Positions 8,255-19,346 of a stretch of 64,000 nucleotides of DNA are shown one piece after another. The position numbers and the translations under genes were made by a program. The notes beneath the pieces were generated by a model. It had not been told where the DNA came from, ran no database searches, and saw only the letters and a list, made by a program, of their open reading frames with translations. Positions within the stretch are counted from its first letter, which is position 1. Every line of letters starts with the position of its first letter. The stretch comes from Thiodiazotropha sp040506975 (GTDB lineage: Bacteria; Pseudomonadota; Gammaproteobacteria; Chromatiales; Chromatiaceae), in assembly GCA_965211775.1 (NCBI GenBank), contig OZ242974.1:930001-994000 (forward strand). Direction: 5' to 3'.

Positions 8255-11200
8255 GTGTGGTCTATGTGCGAATCATCTGTCAGTGTCATTGAGGCAAGGT
8301 TGAGGATCTGCTGCTGGGTGCTGCCCCTTGCGCTCCTGTTGTTTAATACGGGCGTCGGCGCGGAAGGAATTAAAGTCAGTGAACAACTGGAGCCGGTGGT
8401 ATTACAGCTGAAATGGAAGCACCAGTTCCAATTTGCCGGTTACTACGCGGCCCTCGAAAAGGGCTTCTACAGACAGGCGGGACTCGATGTTCAGATACGC
8501 GAGCACAGCGGTCACCGTTCACCCATCGAGGTCATGCTGGAGGGTGACGTCCAGTTTGTCGTGTCCGGTGCGGATGCATTGATCAAGCGTGCCCGGGGAT
8601 ACCCAATCGTCGCTTTGGCGGCAATCTATCAACATAGTCCCTATGCCCTCTTGGTCAGGGCCGACTCCGGTATACATAGCATCTCCGAACTTGCAGACAA
8701 ACGCATCATGCTGGGCGAGGGAGAGCAGGATGCCGCCTTGCATGCGATGCTGCAGCAGGGTGGCCTGGAGGCGACCGAGTATTATCGACTCGACACCAAC
8801 TTCGACGCCAAGTCGTTGTTGCGAGGTGAGACGGACGCCTTCAGCGCCTACGTGACAGACCAGGGCTTTCTGTTGAGACAGACGGGTGTCGAGCCACACT
8901 ACATCATGCCGAAGGACTACGGCATCGATTTTTACGGTGATGTTCTGGTGACCACGGAGTCGGAGTTGGAAGCCCGGCCTGATCATGTGGAGGCGTTCCG
9001 GCTCGCCACGCTGAAGGGGTGGTCTTATGCCCTGAACCATGTTGAGGAGATGGTTGAACTGATACTGCGGAAGTACAACACCCAGCAGATGACCCGAGAA
9101 CATCTGCTTTATGAGGCAAGGATGTCACAAGAGCTGATTCAACCATTGTTTGTGGAAATCGGCTATATGAATCCGGAGCGATGGGAGCACATCAAGTCGA
9201 TCTTTGTGGGGCTGGGATTTATTGGACCCAATAGCCGGATCGACGGCATGCTGTATGAGGATTATCGGCGCCTGCCCGGTTGGCTGGTGTGGCTGGACAG
9301 AAACTTCTTGCTGCTTCTGTTCAGTGTGGTCGGTGTCATGGTGTTGTCCCTGTTGGCGGTGATAGCGCATATGCGGCGATTGGTTCGGATCAGAACCAGT
9401 GCGCTGATCGAGAGTTCCCGCCACTACCGGACGGTTTTTGATGCCGCGCCGGAGGGAATGTGGCTGATCGACCCCGCGCGCAAAACCGTGGATGCCAACA
9501 AGCGTCTGATGTCCCTGTTGGGTTATAGCAAGCATGAGATGTTGGGTAAGACGCCACTTGAATTCGTCGATGCGATGAATAGAGAAGTCTTTATCGAACA
9601 GACATCCAAGATCGGTACGACCGAGCGCCGCAGTTATGACATAGAGCTGCGGCACAAGGACGGGCATAACATCCCGACCCATTTCAGTGCGGTGACCCTA
9701 TGGGGCAAGGACGGCAGCGTGAAGGCCGCGATCGCCTTCGTGGAAGATATAACCGAGCGAAAACGCATGGAGGCGGAATTGCGTAGCAGTGAACAGAACC
9801 TTCGTCGTCTCATCGATGCGGAACCGGCCTGTGTCAGTACCCTCGATGAGGGTGCCGAATTGCTCAGTATCAATCCGGCAGGATTGGAGATGCTCGAGGC
9901 CGAGGGTTTGTCGCAGCTTTCCGAGGTGACGCTCGATAAGGTGGTGGACGCGCCCTATCGTGAGGCGTTCAAAAGGTTGAACAGTCGGGTATTCAGCGGT
10001 CAAAAGGGTGTCCTGACATTCAGTATTACCGGGCTCAAGGGCCGCAAGGCGTGGCTGGAAACCCATGCTGTCCCGATAACGGATGCGCATGGAAAGGTGG
10101 TCGAGCATCTGGGATTGACGCATGACGTGACCGATCGCCTGCAGATGGAGCAACAGATCATGGAGGAACGGGAATTCCTGCAGAGGGTCATCGATAATAT
10201 TGGTGATTCGGTCATGGTGATCGACCGGGAGTTGCAGATTCAGTTGATGAATCGGAGTGTGAAATCGCGTCTCATGGAGTTTCAGGCCGATCCCGTCAAG
10301 ATGACCCACTATTTCGACCTTCCCTTCGTATCGGCGCCGTCGGGGGGTAACCTGATTCAGGATTGTCCCGTCCACCGGGTGTTACAGACGGGCAAGCAGG
10401 CTACAGCGATCCTGACACGGCCTCAATCGAAGGACCCGGCGTCCGTCAGCAAGGTCGAAGTGGTCGCGTCACCCCTGTTGAACCCCGACGGCAGTCTGCG
10501 TGCCGTCATTGAAGTGGCCAGGGATATCACCGAACACCTGGATCTGCTCGAAGAGGTCAAACAGCAAAAGGACGATCTGCAGCATATCGCTCATCACGAC
10601 CCCCTCACCAACCTGCCCAATCGGTCTCTGTTTCTGTTGCGGCTCAAACAGGCGATCAGTAAAGCGAAGCGTACGGGGCTGCAGATGGCCGTACTGTTTG
10701 TCGATCTGGACAGATTCAAGGAGATCAATGACAGTCTTGGGCATGCCTTTGGCGACAGGGTATTGAAACTGGTGTCAGAGCGTTTCAAACAGAGCGTGCG
10801 TGAAGACGATACCATTGCCCGTCTCGGCGGGGACGAGTTTACTTTCATCCTCGAGGGATTGAACAGGCCGCAACACGCGGCAAACATGGCACAGCAGATC
10901 ATTGGTTCACTCGAGTTACCGATCGAGGTGGATCATCATAAGCTGTTTCTCACCACGAGTATCGGCATCAGCGTCTATCCGCAGGATGGCAAGAGTGCCG
11001 AAACCATGCTGAGAAATGCGGATGCCGCCATGTACAAGGCCAAGGACGAGGGCAAGAATACCTTCCAGTACTATACCGAGGACATGACGGAACAGGCCTT
11101 CGAGCGGATCTTTCTCGAAGCCAGTCTGCGTCGCGCCCTGGATCAGAACGAACTGGCCGTCTGCTATCAACCCCAGGTCGATACCCGGAGCGGGAAGGTT

Positions 11201-11381
11201 ATCGGTGTCGAGGTGCTGGTGCGCTGGCTGCATCCGGAAATGGGCGCCGTTCTACCCTCCCGTTTTATCTCTTTGGCCGAGGATACGGGTCTGATCATAC
11301 CCCTGGGAGAGCAGGTGATGCGAATCGCCTGCAAGCAGATGGCGGAGTGGGACCGGCAGGGGATTCGCCCGGGAAGAATAG
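8255..11381 (+). pseudogene. Solute-binding/PAS/GGDEF/EAL protein, 5' part (split by IS1380 copy B)
   Basis: First 1042 codons of a gene broken at 11381. Domains in order: a signal-like hydrophobic segment (about 15-33); a periplasmic NMT1/THI5-like binding domain (LKWKHQFQFAGYYAALEKGFY, here LKWKHQFQFAG and YYAALEKGFY, to about 330); one membrane segment (about 350-372, FLLLLFSVVGVMVL); PAS domains (about 385-505, 510-635 and 640-760); GGDEF with an intact GGDEF at about 858-862 and REDD as an I-site five residues upstream; and the start of EAL with EVL in place of EAL near 986. Start is GTG 8255 or ATG 8264; neither has a well-spaced ribosome site. Without the insertion the protein would have about 1214 residues and would link periplasmic ligand binding to c-di-GMP turnover. 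Confidence 0.9.
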
Positions 11382-12949
11382 CCCGCATGTTTCATCCGTT
11401 TTTAAATTTAGCCGGTGATATGGCCAAGCTTGGATGGTTTGCCCTCACTGGGAACTAAACCTCTATCAAGCCCTGATTTTCCACCCTCCGGGCAGACTCC
11501 CCCTTACCCCCATTGTTGATCAACGTGCCGGGGCAGCACTCTGCCGGGCTATCCCGGCTTGAGTCGGGCCGCCACCTGGAAAAACAGCGCCTGATAGGGA
11601 TAGGTGCTGGAGAGCAGGAAGCGGATCCGTCGCGTGTTGCGAATGATGACCGCCCCGATCTTGAACAGTTTGAGCCGGATCGTGGTCATCTGTGCACGCG
11701 CCAGTTCCGTGCCCTTCAGCGCGAGGCGCCGGATGGCCTCCATCAGCACATAGGCCAGACTGGACAGCAGTAGACGAAACTGATTGGCCCACCAGTAATG
11801 CGCGCTGGTGCGATCGGCGAACAGCCCCAGTTGCTGCTCCTTGATTCGGTTCTCCATGTCACCACGGGCGCAGTAGAGGTCATCGTAAAGGCGCTGTTTG
11901 TCGCCGGCCAGGTTGGTGACGATGAAGCGTGGATTTGGCCCCTTGTCGGTGACCTCCAGTTTGGCGATCACCTTGCGACGCGTCTTCCAGGTGCTGGCGG
12001 CATAGTGAAACTGAAAGAATTCCCGCATCTTCATGCCGGTTCGCTTCGCCAGTTCCTCAACCCACTGCATGGGCTCACGGATACACCGCAGCAAGGCGTC
12101 ATTCTTGGCGATGCCCACGATATAGCCCACAGCGTTGCGCTCGCACCAGCTGAGCATGTGGTGACGGCAAAAGCCGCTATCGCCCCGAAAGATGATACGC
12201 ACTTCAGGCCAAGCCCGGCGCAGGCGTTTGACCAACAGCGCCAGAATCGCCCAGGCATGCTTGGGCGCATCGATCCGGCTGGGCCGCAGATAACTCACCA
12301 GCAGTTGATCGCCACAAAAGACATACAGGGGCAGGAAGCAGTAGTGATCGTAGTAGCCGTGAAAGAAGCGGCCTTCCTGGCGGCCATGCACCGGATCATC
12401 CGTGGCGTCGAAATCCAGGATCAGCTCATCGGGTGGTGCATCATATGAGGCAATGAACTGCTCGAGCAGTAGGTTGTGGACATCAACGGCAACCCGGCGA
12501 TCGACCCGGTTCTCCAGCCGACAAAGTGTCGACTGGCTGCCCAGTACCTCCTCGCGTTCGATCGAGCTCTGTAGGGCCGGGTCGGTGCGTAGTGTCTGAT
12601 GGTCGTTCAGATCTTCATAACCCAGGCAGAGCCCATAGACTCGCTGGCGCAACAGGCTCAACTGGCTGTGTTCAATATAGCGGGGATCTCGCGGGTCGGG
12701 GATGACCGCATCAACCGCCTCGAGCAATCCCAGACGCCTGTCGATCTCACGCAGCAGCAACACGCCGCCGTCCGAGGTGATATCGCCACCGGAAAACTCG
12801 GCTTGAACCTTACGGCGTTTTAGGGCTGGAAAATCAAAGGCAGTCTGGGTACAGTTTGTCACAGGCAAAATCCTTTCGATTACAGTGTAAGCAACTGAAT
12901 TATATCGAAGTATCAGGATTTTGCCTTTTTAATGCGTGAAATATTGGGG
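11382..12949 (-). mobile_element. IS1380-family insertion sequence, copy B (1568 bp, TSD ATAG)
   Basis: Inverse orientation relative to copies A and C. Duplicated ATAG at 11378-11381 and 12950-12953. Removing the element and one ATAG rejoins the EAL domain in frame (GRI then AINLSGKQ), which proves a single recent insertion without loss of host sequence. Confidence 0.95.
11549..12862 (-). CDS. IS1380-family transposase (copy B)
   Basis: 437 residues from the GTG at 12862, identical in sequence to copy C and differing from copy A at one residue (Val instead of Asp near 405). Intact catalytic blocks. Transcription runs against the disrupted GGDEF/EAL gene. Confidence 0.92.
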   Translation of the reverse strand: MTNCTQTAFDFPALKRRKVQAEFSGGDITSDGGVLLLREIDRRLGLLEAVDAVIPDPRDPRYIEHSQLSLLRQRVYGLCLGYEDLNDHQTLRTDPALQSSIEREEVLGSQSTLCRLENRVDRRVAVDVHNLLLEQFIASYDAPPDELILDFDATDDPVHGRQEGRFFHGYYDHYCFLPLYVFCGDQLLVSYLRPSRIDAPKHAWAILALLVKRLRRAWPEVRIIFRGDSGFCRHHMLSWCERNAVGYIVGIAKNDALLRCIREPMQWVEELAKRTGMKMREFFQFHYAASTWKTRRKVIAKLEVTDKGPNPRFIVTNLAGDKQRLYDDLYCARGDMENRIKEQQLGLFADRTSAHYWWANQFRLLLSSLAYVLMEAIRRLALKGTELARAQMTTIRLKLFKIGAVIIRNTRRIRFLLSSTYPYQALFFQVAARLKPG

Positions 12950-13471
12950 ATAGCGATCAATCTGTCGGGAAAACAGGTCAGCAGCAGGGAGCTGCTGACA
13001 TCGCTGCAGTCCATCCTCGCCGAGACAGGTTGCCGGCCCGAGTGGCTGGAGTTTGAGGTGACCGAGGGATTTCTGATGAAGGACCCGGAGAAGTCGGTCT
13101 CAATCCTGCAGCAGGTCAGGGATTTGGGGATCGAGCTCGCAATCGATGATTTCGGCACCGGCTACTCGTCATTGACCTACCTGAAACGTTTTCCTCTGAC
13201 GCGGTTGAAAATCGATCAGTCATTTATCAGGGATGTACCGCATAATCAGGAGGATATTGCCATCACCCGCGCAATCATTGCCCTGGGCAACAGCCTCAAT
13301 CTTCAGGTCCTGGCAGAGGGGGTGGAGAGCGAAGAACAGAAGAGTTTTCTCATTGGCGAGGGATGCAGCGAGGCGCAAGGCTACTATTTTTGCCACCCTC
13401 TGACTGTGGATAAGATGACCTACCTGCTAATGACATCACGGCAATTGCCGGCCGAGCAGGTTGGGCAATGA
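12950..13471 (+). pseudogene. EAL domain remainder of the split GGDEF/EAL gene, 3' part
   Basis: After one ATAG the frame continues as AINLSGKQVSSRELL and reads 171 further residues to TGA at 13469-13471. It carries the remaining EAL phosphodiesterase motifs: LEFEVTEGF, IDDFGTGYSSLTYLKR with the catalytic DD, LKIDQSF, and LAEGVE with a ligand Glu. The piece alone cannot form a TIM barrel, since strands 1-3 with the EVL motif lie on the other side of the IS. No start of its own is convincing; the first in-frame ATG (12932) lies inside the IS end. Confidence 0.9.
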
Positions 13472-13801
13472 ACCTGAACGCGCGGATGATCGCTTGCCCC
13501 TCCATATCAGCCTATTGCAAGCATCTCGAATCCTGAGCTGTGGGTGATTCCCCATGCACCGTTTCCATGGTTGCAGCTATCGGCATGGTTGGTAACCTTT
13601 AGCGGAAAACAGTCACAAATGTTTTGATTCTATCGTAACTTTCTGAATGTGATTGGTTTCTAACGAGAGACTTGGCAGTATTCGCAAGCGGGTCGTGTAT
13701 TGTATAAAAGGAATGATTGCGATCCAGAATAATCTATATACACAGGTTTTTACAGCAATGGCTTCGATCGGGCGATCCACAGGATATGTGTCAGTGGTTA
13801 T
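13472..13801 (+). promoter_or_regulatory. Intergenic region upstream of tamA with a possible sigma-70 promoter
   Basis: 330 bases without a supported gene. TTGGCA at 13672-13677 and TGTATT at 13696-13701 (18-base spacer) could form a promoter about 100 bases before the tamA ATG. The second half is AT-rich. Nothing else is recognised. Confidence 0.3.
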
Positions 13802-15526
13802 ATGCGGCAGTTAATTTTCATTTTAGTCTGGGCGTTGTGCCCAATACCTCTATACGCCCTTGACGTGGTGATCAAAGTCGATGGATTGGAGACAAAACTG
13901 AAGGAGAATGTGCTCGCCTATCTCTCCGTGGAACGGGAGCGACAGCGTGAATCCCTGAACGCAGCGCGATTGCGGCTGTTGCATGACAAGGCCGAGGTGG
14001 AGATACAGGCTGCATTACGCCCTTTCGGCTACTTTAAACCGACTGTCACCGCATCCATGGCTGGCGACGAACAGGGATTCAGGTTGTCATATCATGTCGA
14101 GCCGGGGCCGCCGGTCAAATTGAGCGATGTGAATTTTCAATTAACCGGTGATGGCGCCGATGATCCTCAGTTGACGAAGACCTTTCCCATGTCGGTTGGC
14201 GAGGTGTTGGATCAAACACGCTATGAGCAGTCCAAGCAGCGGTTGTTGGCCGAGATCATCGAGAGCGGTTATCTGGATGCGCGCTATATACAACGTCAGC
14301 TGCGCGTGGATCTGCAGCATTATACCGCGTCGATCCAACTCCACCTGGATAGTGGGAAGCGCTTGCGATTTGGGGATGTGCGGATGCACCAGGATATCTT
14401 GAATCCCGATTACCTCGCCCGCTTTGTCCCTTTCAATGCAGGGGATCCCTTCAGTCAGGAGACACTGCTGAAGCTGCAGAGCGACCTTGTCGATACCGAG
14501 TATTTCAAGCAGGTCGAGGTGGTTACCCGGCGTGATCAGCGAGAAGGCGACAGGGTTCCGATCGATATCAATCTGAAACCCAACAAGCGTAACCGTTACC
14601 GTATCGGTTTGGGCTATTCCACCGATATGGGGCCGCGGCTGACCCTGGACTGGAAGAATCGCCGGCGGGGACGCAACGGCCATCGGATGCGGAGTGAATT
14701 GCAGATATCGAAACCGCTCAGCACGCTCAGCACGGAATATATCGTGCCGTTGCAGCGCCCGACGGTGGATTTTGTCAGCTTCGGCGCCTCTCTGGAGCGC
14801 TTCGACTCGGACACCAATAGTGGCAACCGGGTGCTGCTCAGCGCCGTTCATTCGGTGAGCCTGAACCGGGGCTGGCGTCGCAGTCTGGGATTGGAGTACA
14901 GCTACGAGGATTTCGAGGTGGGCGAACAGGAAGACAGCTCGCGTCTGCTGGTGCCCAGTATCACCTGGCTGCGAATAAAGAGCGACGGCAAGGCCTATAT
15001 CCAACGCGGCAACAGGCTGGAGTTTCGTCTTGAAGGGGCGTCGGAATCCCTGCTTTCAACCACCGATTTTGTTCAGCTCTATAGCGCGGTGAAGTTTATC
15101 CGTGGTTTCGGTGAGGGTGACTGGCGGGTGCTGAATCGGTTGGGGCTGGGGGCGACCTGGGCCGATGAGCTGACAGAGCTGCCACCCAGTAAGCGCTTCT
15201 TCGCCGGGGGCGATAATACGGTACGCGGTTTCGGTTATCAGGATCTGGGACCGAGGGATCAGAACGATGAGGTCATCGGCGGGCGCTATTTTGCCGCCGG
15301 CAGTGTCGAGCTGGAGCGTCGCATCAGCGGCAAGTGGAGCGGGGCGCTGTTTTTGGATGCCGGAAACGCCTTTGATCCCGATTATGATTCGGAAACGGCC
15401 ATTGGCCTCGGCTTCGGTGCCCGCTGGCGCTCACCGGTCGGCCCGGTCAGGATCGACATCGCCCATGGCAGGGTCGATGATGATCGGCAATGGCGCCTGC
15501 ATATCGTCGTGGGGCCGGAATTATGA
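13802..15526 (+). CDS. tamA: TamA, outer-membrane BamA-family translocation protein
   Basis: 574 residues. A signal peptide (residues 1-19, ending YALDVV) is followed by POTRA-type repeats (about 20-265, with LRPFGYFKPTVT and ESGYLDARYIQRQL) and a 16-strand type beta-barrel (about 270-574). The barrel includes RYRIGLGYSTDMGPR at its start and FFAGGDNTVRGFGYQDLG, the surface loop motif related to VRGF of the Omp85 family. The C-terminal strand ends WRLHIVVGPEL. TamA works with TamB in outer-membrane protein and lipid transport. The stop overlaps the tamB start (ATGA). Length is typical. Confidence 0.92.
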   Translation: MRQLIFILVWALCPIPLYALDVVIKVDGLETKLKENVLAYLSVERERQRESLNAARLRLLHDKAEVEIQAALRPFGYFKPTVTASMAGDEQGFRLSYHVEPGPPVKLSDVNFQLTGDGADDPQLTKTFPMSVGEVLDQTRYEQSKQRLLAEIIESGYLDARYIQRQLRVDLQHYTASIQLHLDSGKRLRFGDVRMHQDILNPDYLARFVPFNAGDPFSQETLLKLQSDLVDTEYFKQVEVVTRRDQREGDRVPIDINLKPNKRNRYRIGLGYSTDMGPRLTLDWKNRRRGRNGHRMRSELQISKPLSTLSTEYIVPLQRPTVDFVSFGASLERFDSDTNSGNRVLLSAVHSVSLNRGWRRSLGLEYSYEDFEVGEQEDSSRLLVPSITWLRIKSDGKAYIQRGNRLEFRLEGASESLLSTTDFVQLYSAVKFIRGFGEGDWRVLNRLGLGATWADELTELPPSKRFFAGGDNTVRGFGYQDLGPRDQNDEVIGGRYFAAGSVELERRISGKWSGALFLDAGNAFDPDYDSETAIGLGFGARWRSPVGPVRIDIAHGRVDDDRQWRLHIVVGPEL

Positions 15527-18500
15527 CCGGTGAGACGATGAAACGGATTGTCACCTATGTTTCCCTCTCCACCCTGCTGATCCTGTTGCTGTTGTCGGCG
15601 ATTGTCTATTACTTGGTATTCACCCATGACGGTAGCAGGCGTAGTTTCTATCTGGCCCAGCGGCTGGTGCCGGGCGAACTCCAGGTCGAGATCTTACAAG
15701 GTCGTCTGGCAGGGCCCCTGGAGTTGACTGGCCTGAGCTATCAACAGGCGGATGGTTTGGCGTTTCGGTGTGAACGGCTCTACCTGGATTGGCGCCCCTC
15801 TCAGCTGTTGGGTTTGCGGCTGGATGTTTCCGAGTTGTCATTGATGGAAACCCGTCTGCGGCTTCCCGCAAGTGAAACGTCCGACGATAAAACCGGTAAC
15901 GAAACCTTTCAGGGTGTGAAGTTGCCCCTTGCCGTAACACTCTCCCGTTTCTCGTCGGAAGGATTCGAACTTGTTCAGGGAGAGCATGGCGATCCCGTCC
16001 GGATCGATAAATTCAATCTCTCAGCCGCCACAGAAGGGGATCGCCTGGCAATCACTCAATTCGATGCCGAGGCATTTTCATCCCGGCTTTCGCTGCAGGG
16101 ATCCCTGGGATTGGATGCACAGTTGCCGATGACCATCGATCTCTCATGGGAGCATACCCTGAAAGAGGGTTCCAGGCTGGCTGGTGAAGGGCGGGTGAGC
16201 GGGGATCTGCAGCGGATCGAAATCACACAGCGACTGGCGCCACCCATCGAAGGAGAGTTGCAGGCACTGCTGTCGGATCTGCAGGGTAGGCCCGAGTGGA
16301 ACGCCGTGTTGAAATTGAAACAGGGTGAACTGGGTGGGTTTACCCGGGATTTTCCGGCGTCCTTAAAAGGGCGGTTGAGTGCCCGGGGGAGTTTCGAAGC
16401 GATCGATCTCGATGCCGATCTGGAGCTTTTGGAATCCCGTATCGGAGAGATCGCCACCGAATTCCATGCGGATTACAGTCAGGGTGCCATCCGTATCGGG
16501 GATCTGCGCATCAGCAATGCGCATGGTTTGGATCTCACGGCAAAGGGGGAATACCATCCGCAGGGTGGCGAACTCTCTGCAGATCTGCGGTGGCGGGGGT
16601 TGCGCTGGCCGTTGATCGGGGAGAAGGTGGATATCGGCAGCGATAGCGGCACACTGCAACTACAGGGTGGGCTCGACGCCTATGTGTATCAATTGGCGAT
16701 GCAGGCATCCAGACCGGAGGTGGGAACGCTGCAGTTCGATGCGGTCGGGAGCGGGACGCTGGAACAGGTCGATCTCGACATGCTGTCGGTTGAATTGCAG
16801 CAAGGCAAGATAGGTGGTAGCGGCAGGCTGACCTGGAGTCCCACGCTTTCCTGGCAGTTGGGTCTGACAGGTGAGGGTGTCGACCCCGCACTGGTGCATC
16901 CCATGTTTCCCGGTAATCTGGCATTCGATCTCGATACCCAAGGCGTGATGGCGGAGGGTGGACCCGATGCGGAAATTAATCTCAACAGCCTCTCGGGGTT
17001 GCTGCGGGATTATCCCTTGAATGGGAAAGGGCGCCTGACACTCAAGCAGGATGCCCTGACCGTGGATGCGCTGGAGTTGCTCTCCGGCGGCAACCGGATA
17101 GCTGTCGACGGTAGCCTGGCAGAGCGGCTCGCTCTGAATTGGTCGGTGGACGCCCCGGAGTTAGCCTCCCTTTGGCCCGGGCTGTCAGGTGCGCTGCAGG
17201 CGAAGGGCGATCTGGGCGGTACCCTGCAAGCACCCAGTTTGAAGGCTGACATCGAGGCCGGTGAGCTAAGCCTGGAGGCATACCGGGTCGGGCAACTGAA
17301 TGGTGAAGTGGCGCTTGAGATGGCGGGTGAACAGCGTGTGGCCTTGTCGCTGCATTCGCAAGAATTGAGTGCCTTCGGCAGACAGTGGAAATCACTCGAT
17401 ATCGCTCTGCAAGGACATATTCCGCAGCATCGCCTGCAGATCGACCTGGCAGGTGAGCAGGTGCCTCAGCTGTCGCTTGAGGGAGTCTCAGGATTGCATG
17501 AGGGAGAGAGGTTGCAGGGTAGCCTGCAAAGGCTCCGACTGTCATCTCCTGAAGTGGGTGAGTGGGATCTGGAATCGGCCTTGGCCTATCGACTGGAGGC
17601 CTCCGAGCAGGATGTGGAACCCTTCTGTCTGGCGTCAGGCGAAGCGAGGCTTTGTGCCAGCTTCAATCAACATGCAGGCGGCTGGAAGACGAAGCTGCAG
17701 GCAAAACAGCTGCCTTTGAGATTGCTGCAACCCGTTCTGCCGGTTGAGACAAGGATAGTGGGAAAGGCTGCCCTGCAGGCAGAACTCGGCACCGAAGCCG
17801 GTGGGCGTATGACCGGCACGGCCGACCTGCAAATTCCCGAGGGCAGGCTTGATTTTGCCCTTGGCGCCACCCGGGAGGAGGTGAATTTTTCCGATAGTGC
17901 GGCAAAGGCTGTCATTGACCGGAAGGGACTTGACGCCGACATCAATCTGCCGCTGCAGCAGTTGGGTGGGTTTACCATGAGCTTGCAGTTGCCGGGGATA
18001 GATCTGACCGACCTGAAACCGGATCAACAATCCCTGCAAGGCAGGATCAAGGGTGGCGTCCAGAATCTGGCCATGCTCGCCGCCTTCTCACCCCAGTTGC
18101 AAAACAGTCGAGGTGAGTTATCGGTCGATATGACATTGGGTGGCAGTTTGAGGGAACCCCGGATAGACGGCGATGCAAAGCTGACCCGGGGTGCTATCGA
18201 TATTCCGGAGTTGGGCATTGAGTTGCGTGATATGGAGATGAGTATGCGGACGCCCGACCTGGAGACAATCTCACTGGCGGGCAGCGTACGTTCGGGCAAG
18301 GGTAGGTTATCGCTTAAAGGCACCACTCGAATGGATGCCGACAACGGTTTTCCCTCGCAATACAGGATTGAAGGTAAGGATTGGTTGGTGGTGAATATCC
18401 CCGAGGCTGAAGTCAGGCTATCACCCAATCTAAGCTTTGAGCACAGTGCGCGAAAAAGTGTACTTGAAGGTAAGGTTCACCTGCCCTACGCCAGGATCAG

Positions 18501-19284
18501 ACCGCGTGCACTGCCGGAGACGGCGGTCTCCGAAAGTTCCGACCTGGTGGTTGTCGGTGATGACGAGGCGCAACAGACGCAACCGGATACCCCGTTGCAT
18601 GCAAAGGTGCGCCTGAGTCTCGGTAAGCGGGTCAGTTTCGATGGGCTCGGGCTGCGGGGCAAGCTTACCGGCGGTCTGATGATCATCGATGAGCCGGGAC
18701 GTCCGGTGATCGGCCGCGGGCGCCTGGGTATTTCCGAAGGTGTCTACCAAGCCTACGGACAGGATTTGAACATCGAGCGGGGATACGCCCTGTTTGCCGA
18801 TTCCCCCGTGGATAATCCCGGTCTCGACGTGCGTGCCGCCAGGGAGATCGATGAGATCACAGCGGGGATGCGCATTACCGGAACCCTGAAAAAGCCCAAT
18901 CTCAAGCTCTATTCAACCCCCTCCATGTCGGAAACCGACATCCTTTCCTATATCGCCACCGGCCGTCCGGCCGGCGAGTCATCGGGTAAGACCGCAGGCA
19001 TGCTTGCGGTGATACAGGCAAGCGGCGCCAGTAATATCGCTTCGGAATTGGGACGGCAATTGGGCCTGGAAGAGTTGCGTGTGGAGACGGGTAGCTCCCT
19101 GGAGGAGGCCGCCCTGGTGGCAGGCACCTATCTGTCGCCTAGGCTCTATCTGCAGTATGTCAACGAATTGGCGACTGGCGAGACAAAGGTTCGTATGCGT
19201 TACGATCTGACGGAACGCTGGCAGCTGGAAGCGGAAACAGGACGTACCCAGTCGGGTGACTTTTTCTATACCTTCGATCGTTGA
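15523..19284 (+). CDS. tamB: TamB, inner-membrane-anchored AsmA-like transport protein
   Basis: 1253 residues from the ATG at 15523, which overlaps the tamA stop by four bases; the ATG at 15538 is an alternative. One N-terminal membrane anchor (about 8-32, LSTLLILLLLSAIVYYL) is followed by a very long beta-rich periplasmic region of AsmA/TamB type. The C-terminal DUF490-type domain (about 880-1253) includes GRGRLGISEGVYQAYGQDL, DNPGLDVRAAREI and SETDILSYIATGRP. It forms a groove for lipid transfer between membranes and pairs with TamA. Intact and full length. Confidence 0.92.
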   Translation: MTGETMKRIVTYVSLSTLLILLLLSAIVYYLVFTHDGSRRSFYLAQRLVPGELQVEILQGRLAGPLELTGLSYQQADGLAFRCERLYLDWRPSQLLGLRLDVSELSLMETRLRLPASETSDDKTGNETFQGVKLPLAVTLSRFSSEGFELVQGEHGDPVRIDKFNLSAATEGDRLAITQFDAEAFSSRLSLQGSLGLDAQLPMTIDLSWEHTLKEGSRLAGEGRVSGDLQRIEITQRLAPPIEGELQALLSDLQGRPEWNAVLKLKQGELGGFTRDFPASLKGRLSARGSFEAIDLDADLELLESRIGEIATEFHADYSQGAIRIGDLRISNAHGLDLTAKGEYHPQGGELSADLRWRGLRWPLIGEKVDIGSDSGTLQLQGGLDAYVYQLAMQASRPEVGTLQFDAVGSGTLEQVDLDMLSVELQQGKIGGSGRLTWSPTLSWQLGLTGEGVDPALVHPMFPGNLAFDLDTQGVMAEGGPDAEINLNSLSGLLRDYPLNGKGRLTLKQDALTVDALELLSGGNRIAVDGSLAERLALNWSVDAPELASLWPGLSGALQAKGDLGGTLQAPSLKADIEAGELSLEAYRVGQLNGEVALEMAGEQRVALSLHSQELSAFGRQWKSLDIALQGHIPQHRLQIDLAGEQVPQLSLEGVSGLHEGERLQGSLQRLRLSSPEVGEWDLESALAYRLEASEQDVEPFCLASGEARLCASFNQHAGGWKTKLQAKQLPLRLLQPVLPVETRIVGKAALQAELGTEAGGRMTGTADLQIPEGRLDFALGATREEVNFSDSAAKAVIDRKGLDADINLPLQQLGGFTMSLQLPGIDLTDLKPDQQSLQGRIKGGVQNLAMLAAFSPQLQNSRGELSVDMTLGGSLREPRIDGDAKLTRGAIDIPELGIELRDMEMSMRTPDLETISLAGSVRSGKGRLSLKGTTRMDADNGFPSQYRIEGKDWLVVNIPEAEVRLSPNLSFEHSARKSVLEGKVHLPYARIRPRALPETAVSESSDLVVVGDDEAQQTQPDTPLHAKVRLSLGKRVSFDGLGLRGKLTGGLMIIDEPGRPVIGRGRLGISEGVYQAYGQDLNIERGYALFADSPVDNPGLDVRAAREIDEITAGMRITGTLKKPNLKLYSTPSMSETDILSYIATGRPAGESSGKTAGMLAVIQASGASNIASELGRQLGLEELRVETGSSLEEAALVAGTYLSPRLYLQYVNELATGETKVRMRYDLTERWQLEAETGRTQSGDFFYTFDR

Positions 19285-19324
19285 AGTCGGTTTAAGCCGG
19301 GCACCAGTCACGACAGGGCAGACC

Positions 19325-19346
19325 GGATGAGTGTTAACAGGCCCTA
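19325..19346 (+). repeat. Dispersed GTTAACAGGCCC repeat, copy 2
   Basis: GGATGAGTGTTAACAGGCCC followed by TA, 40 bases after the tamB stop. The preceding AGTCACGACAGGGC is related to the copy after hipA. Confidence 0.6.
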
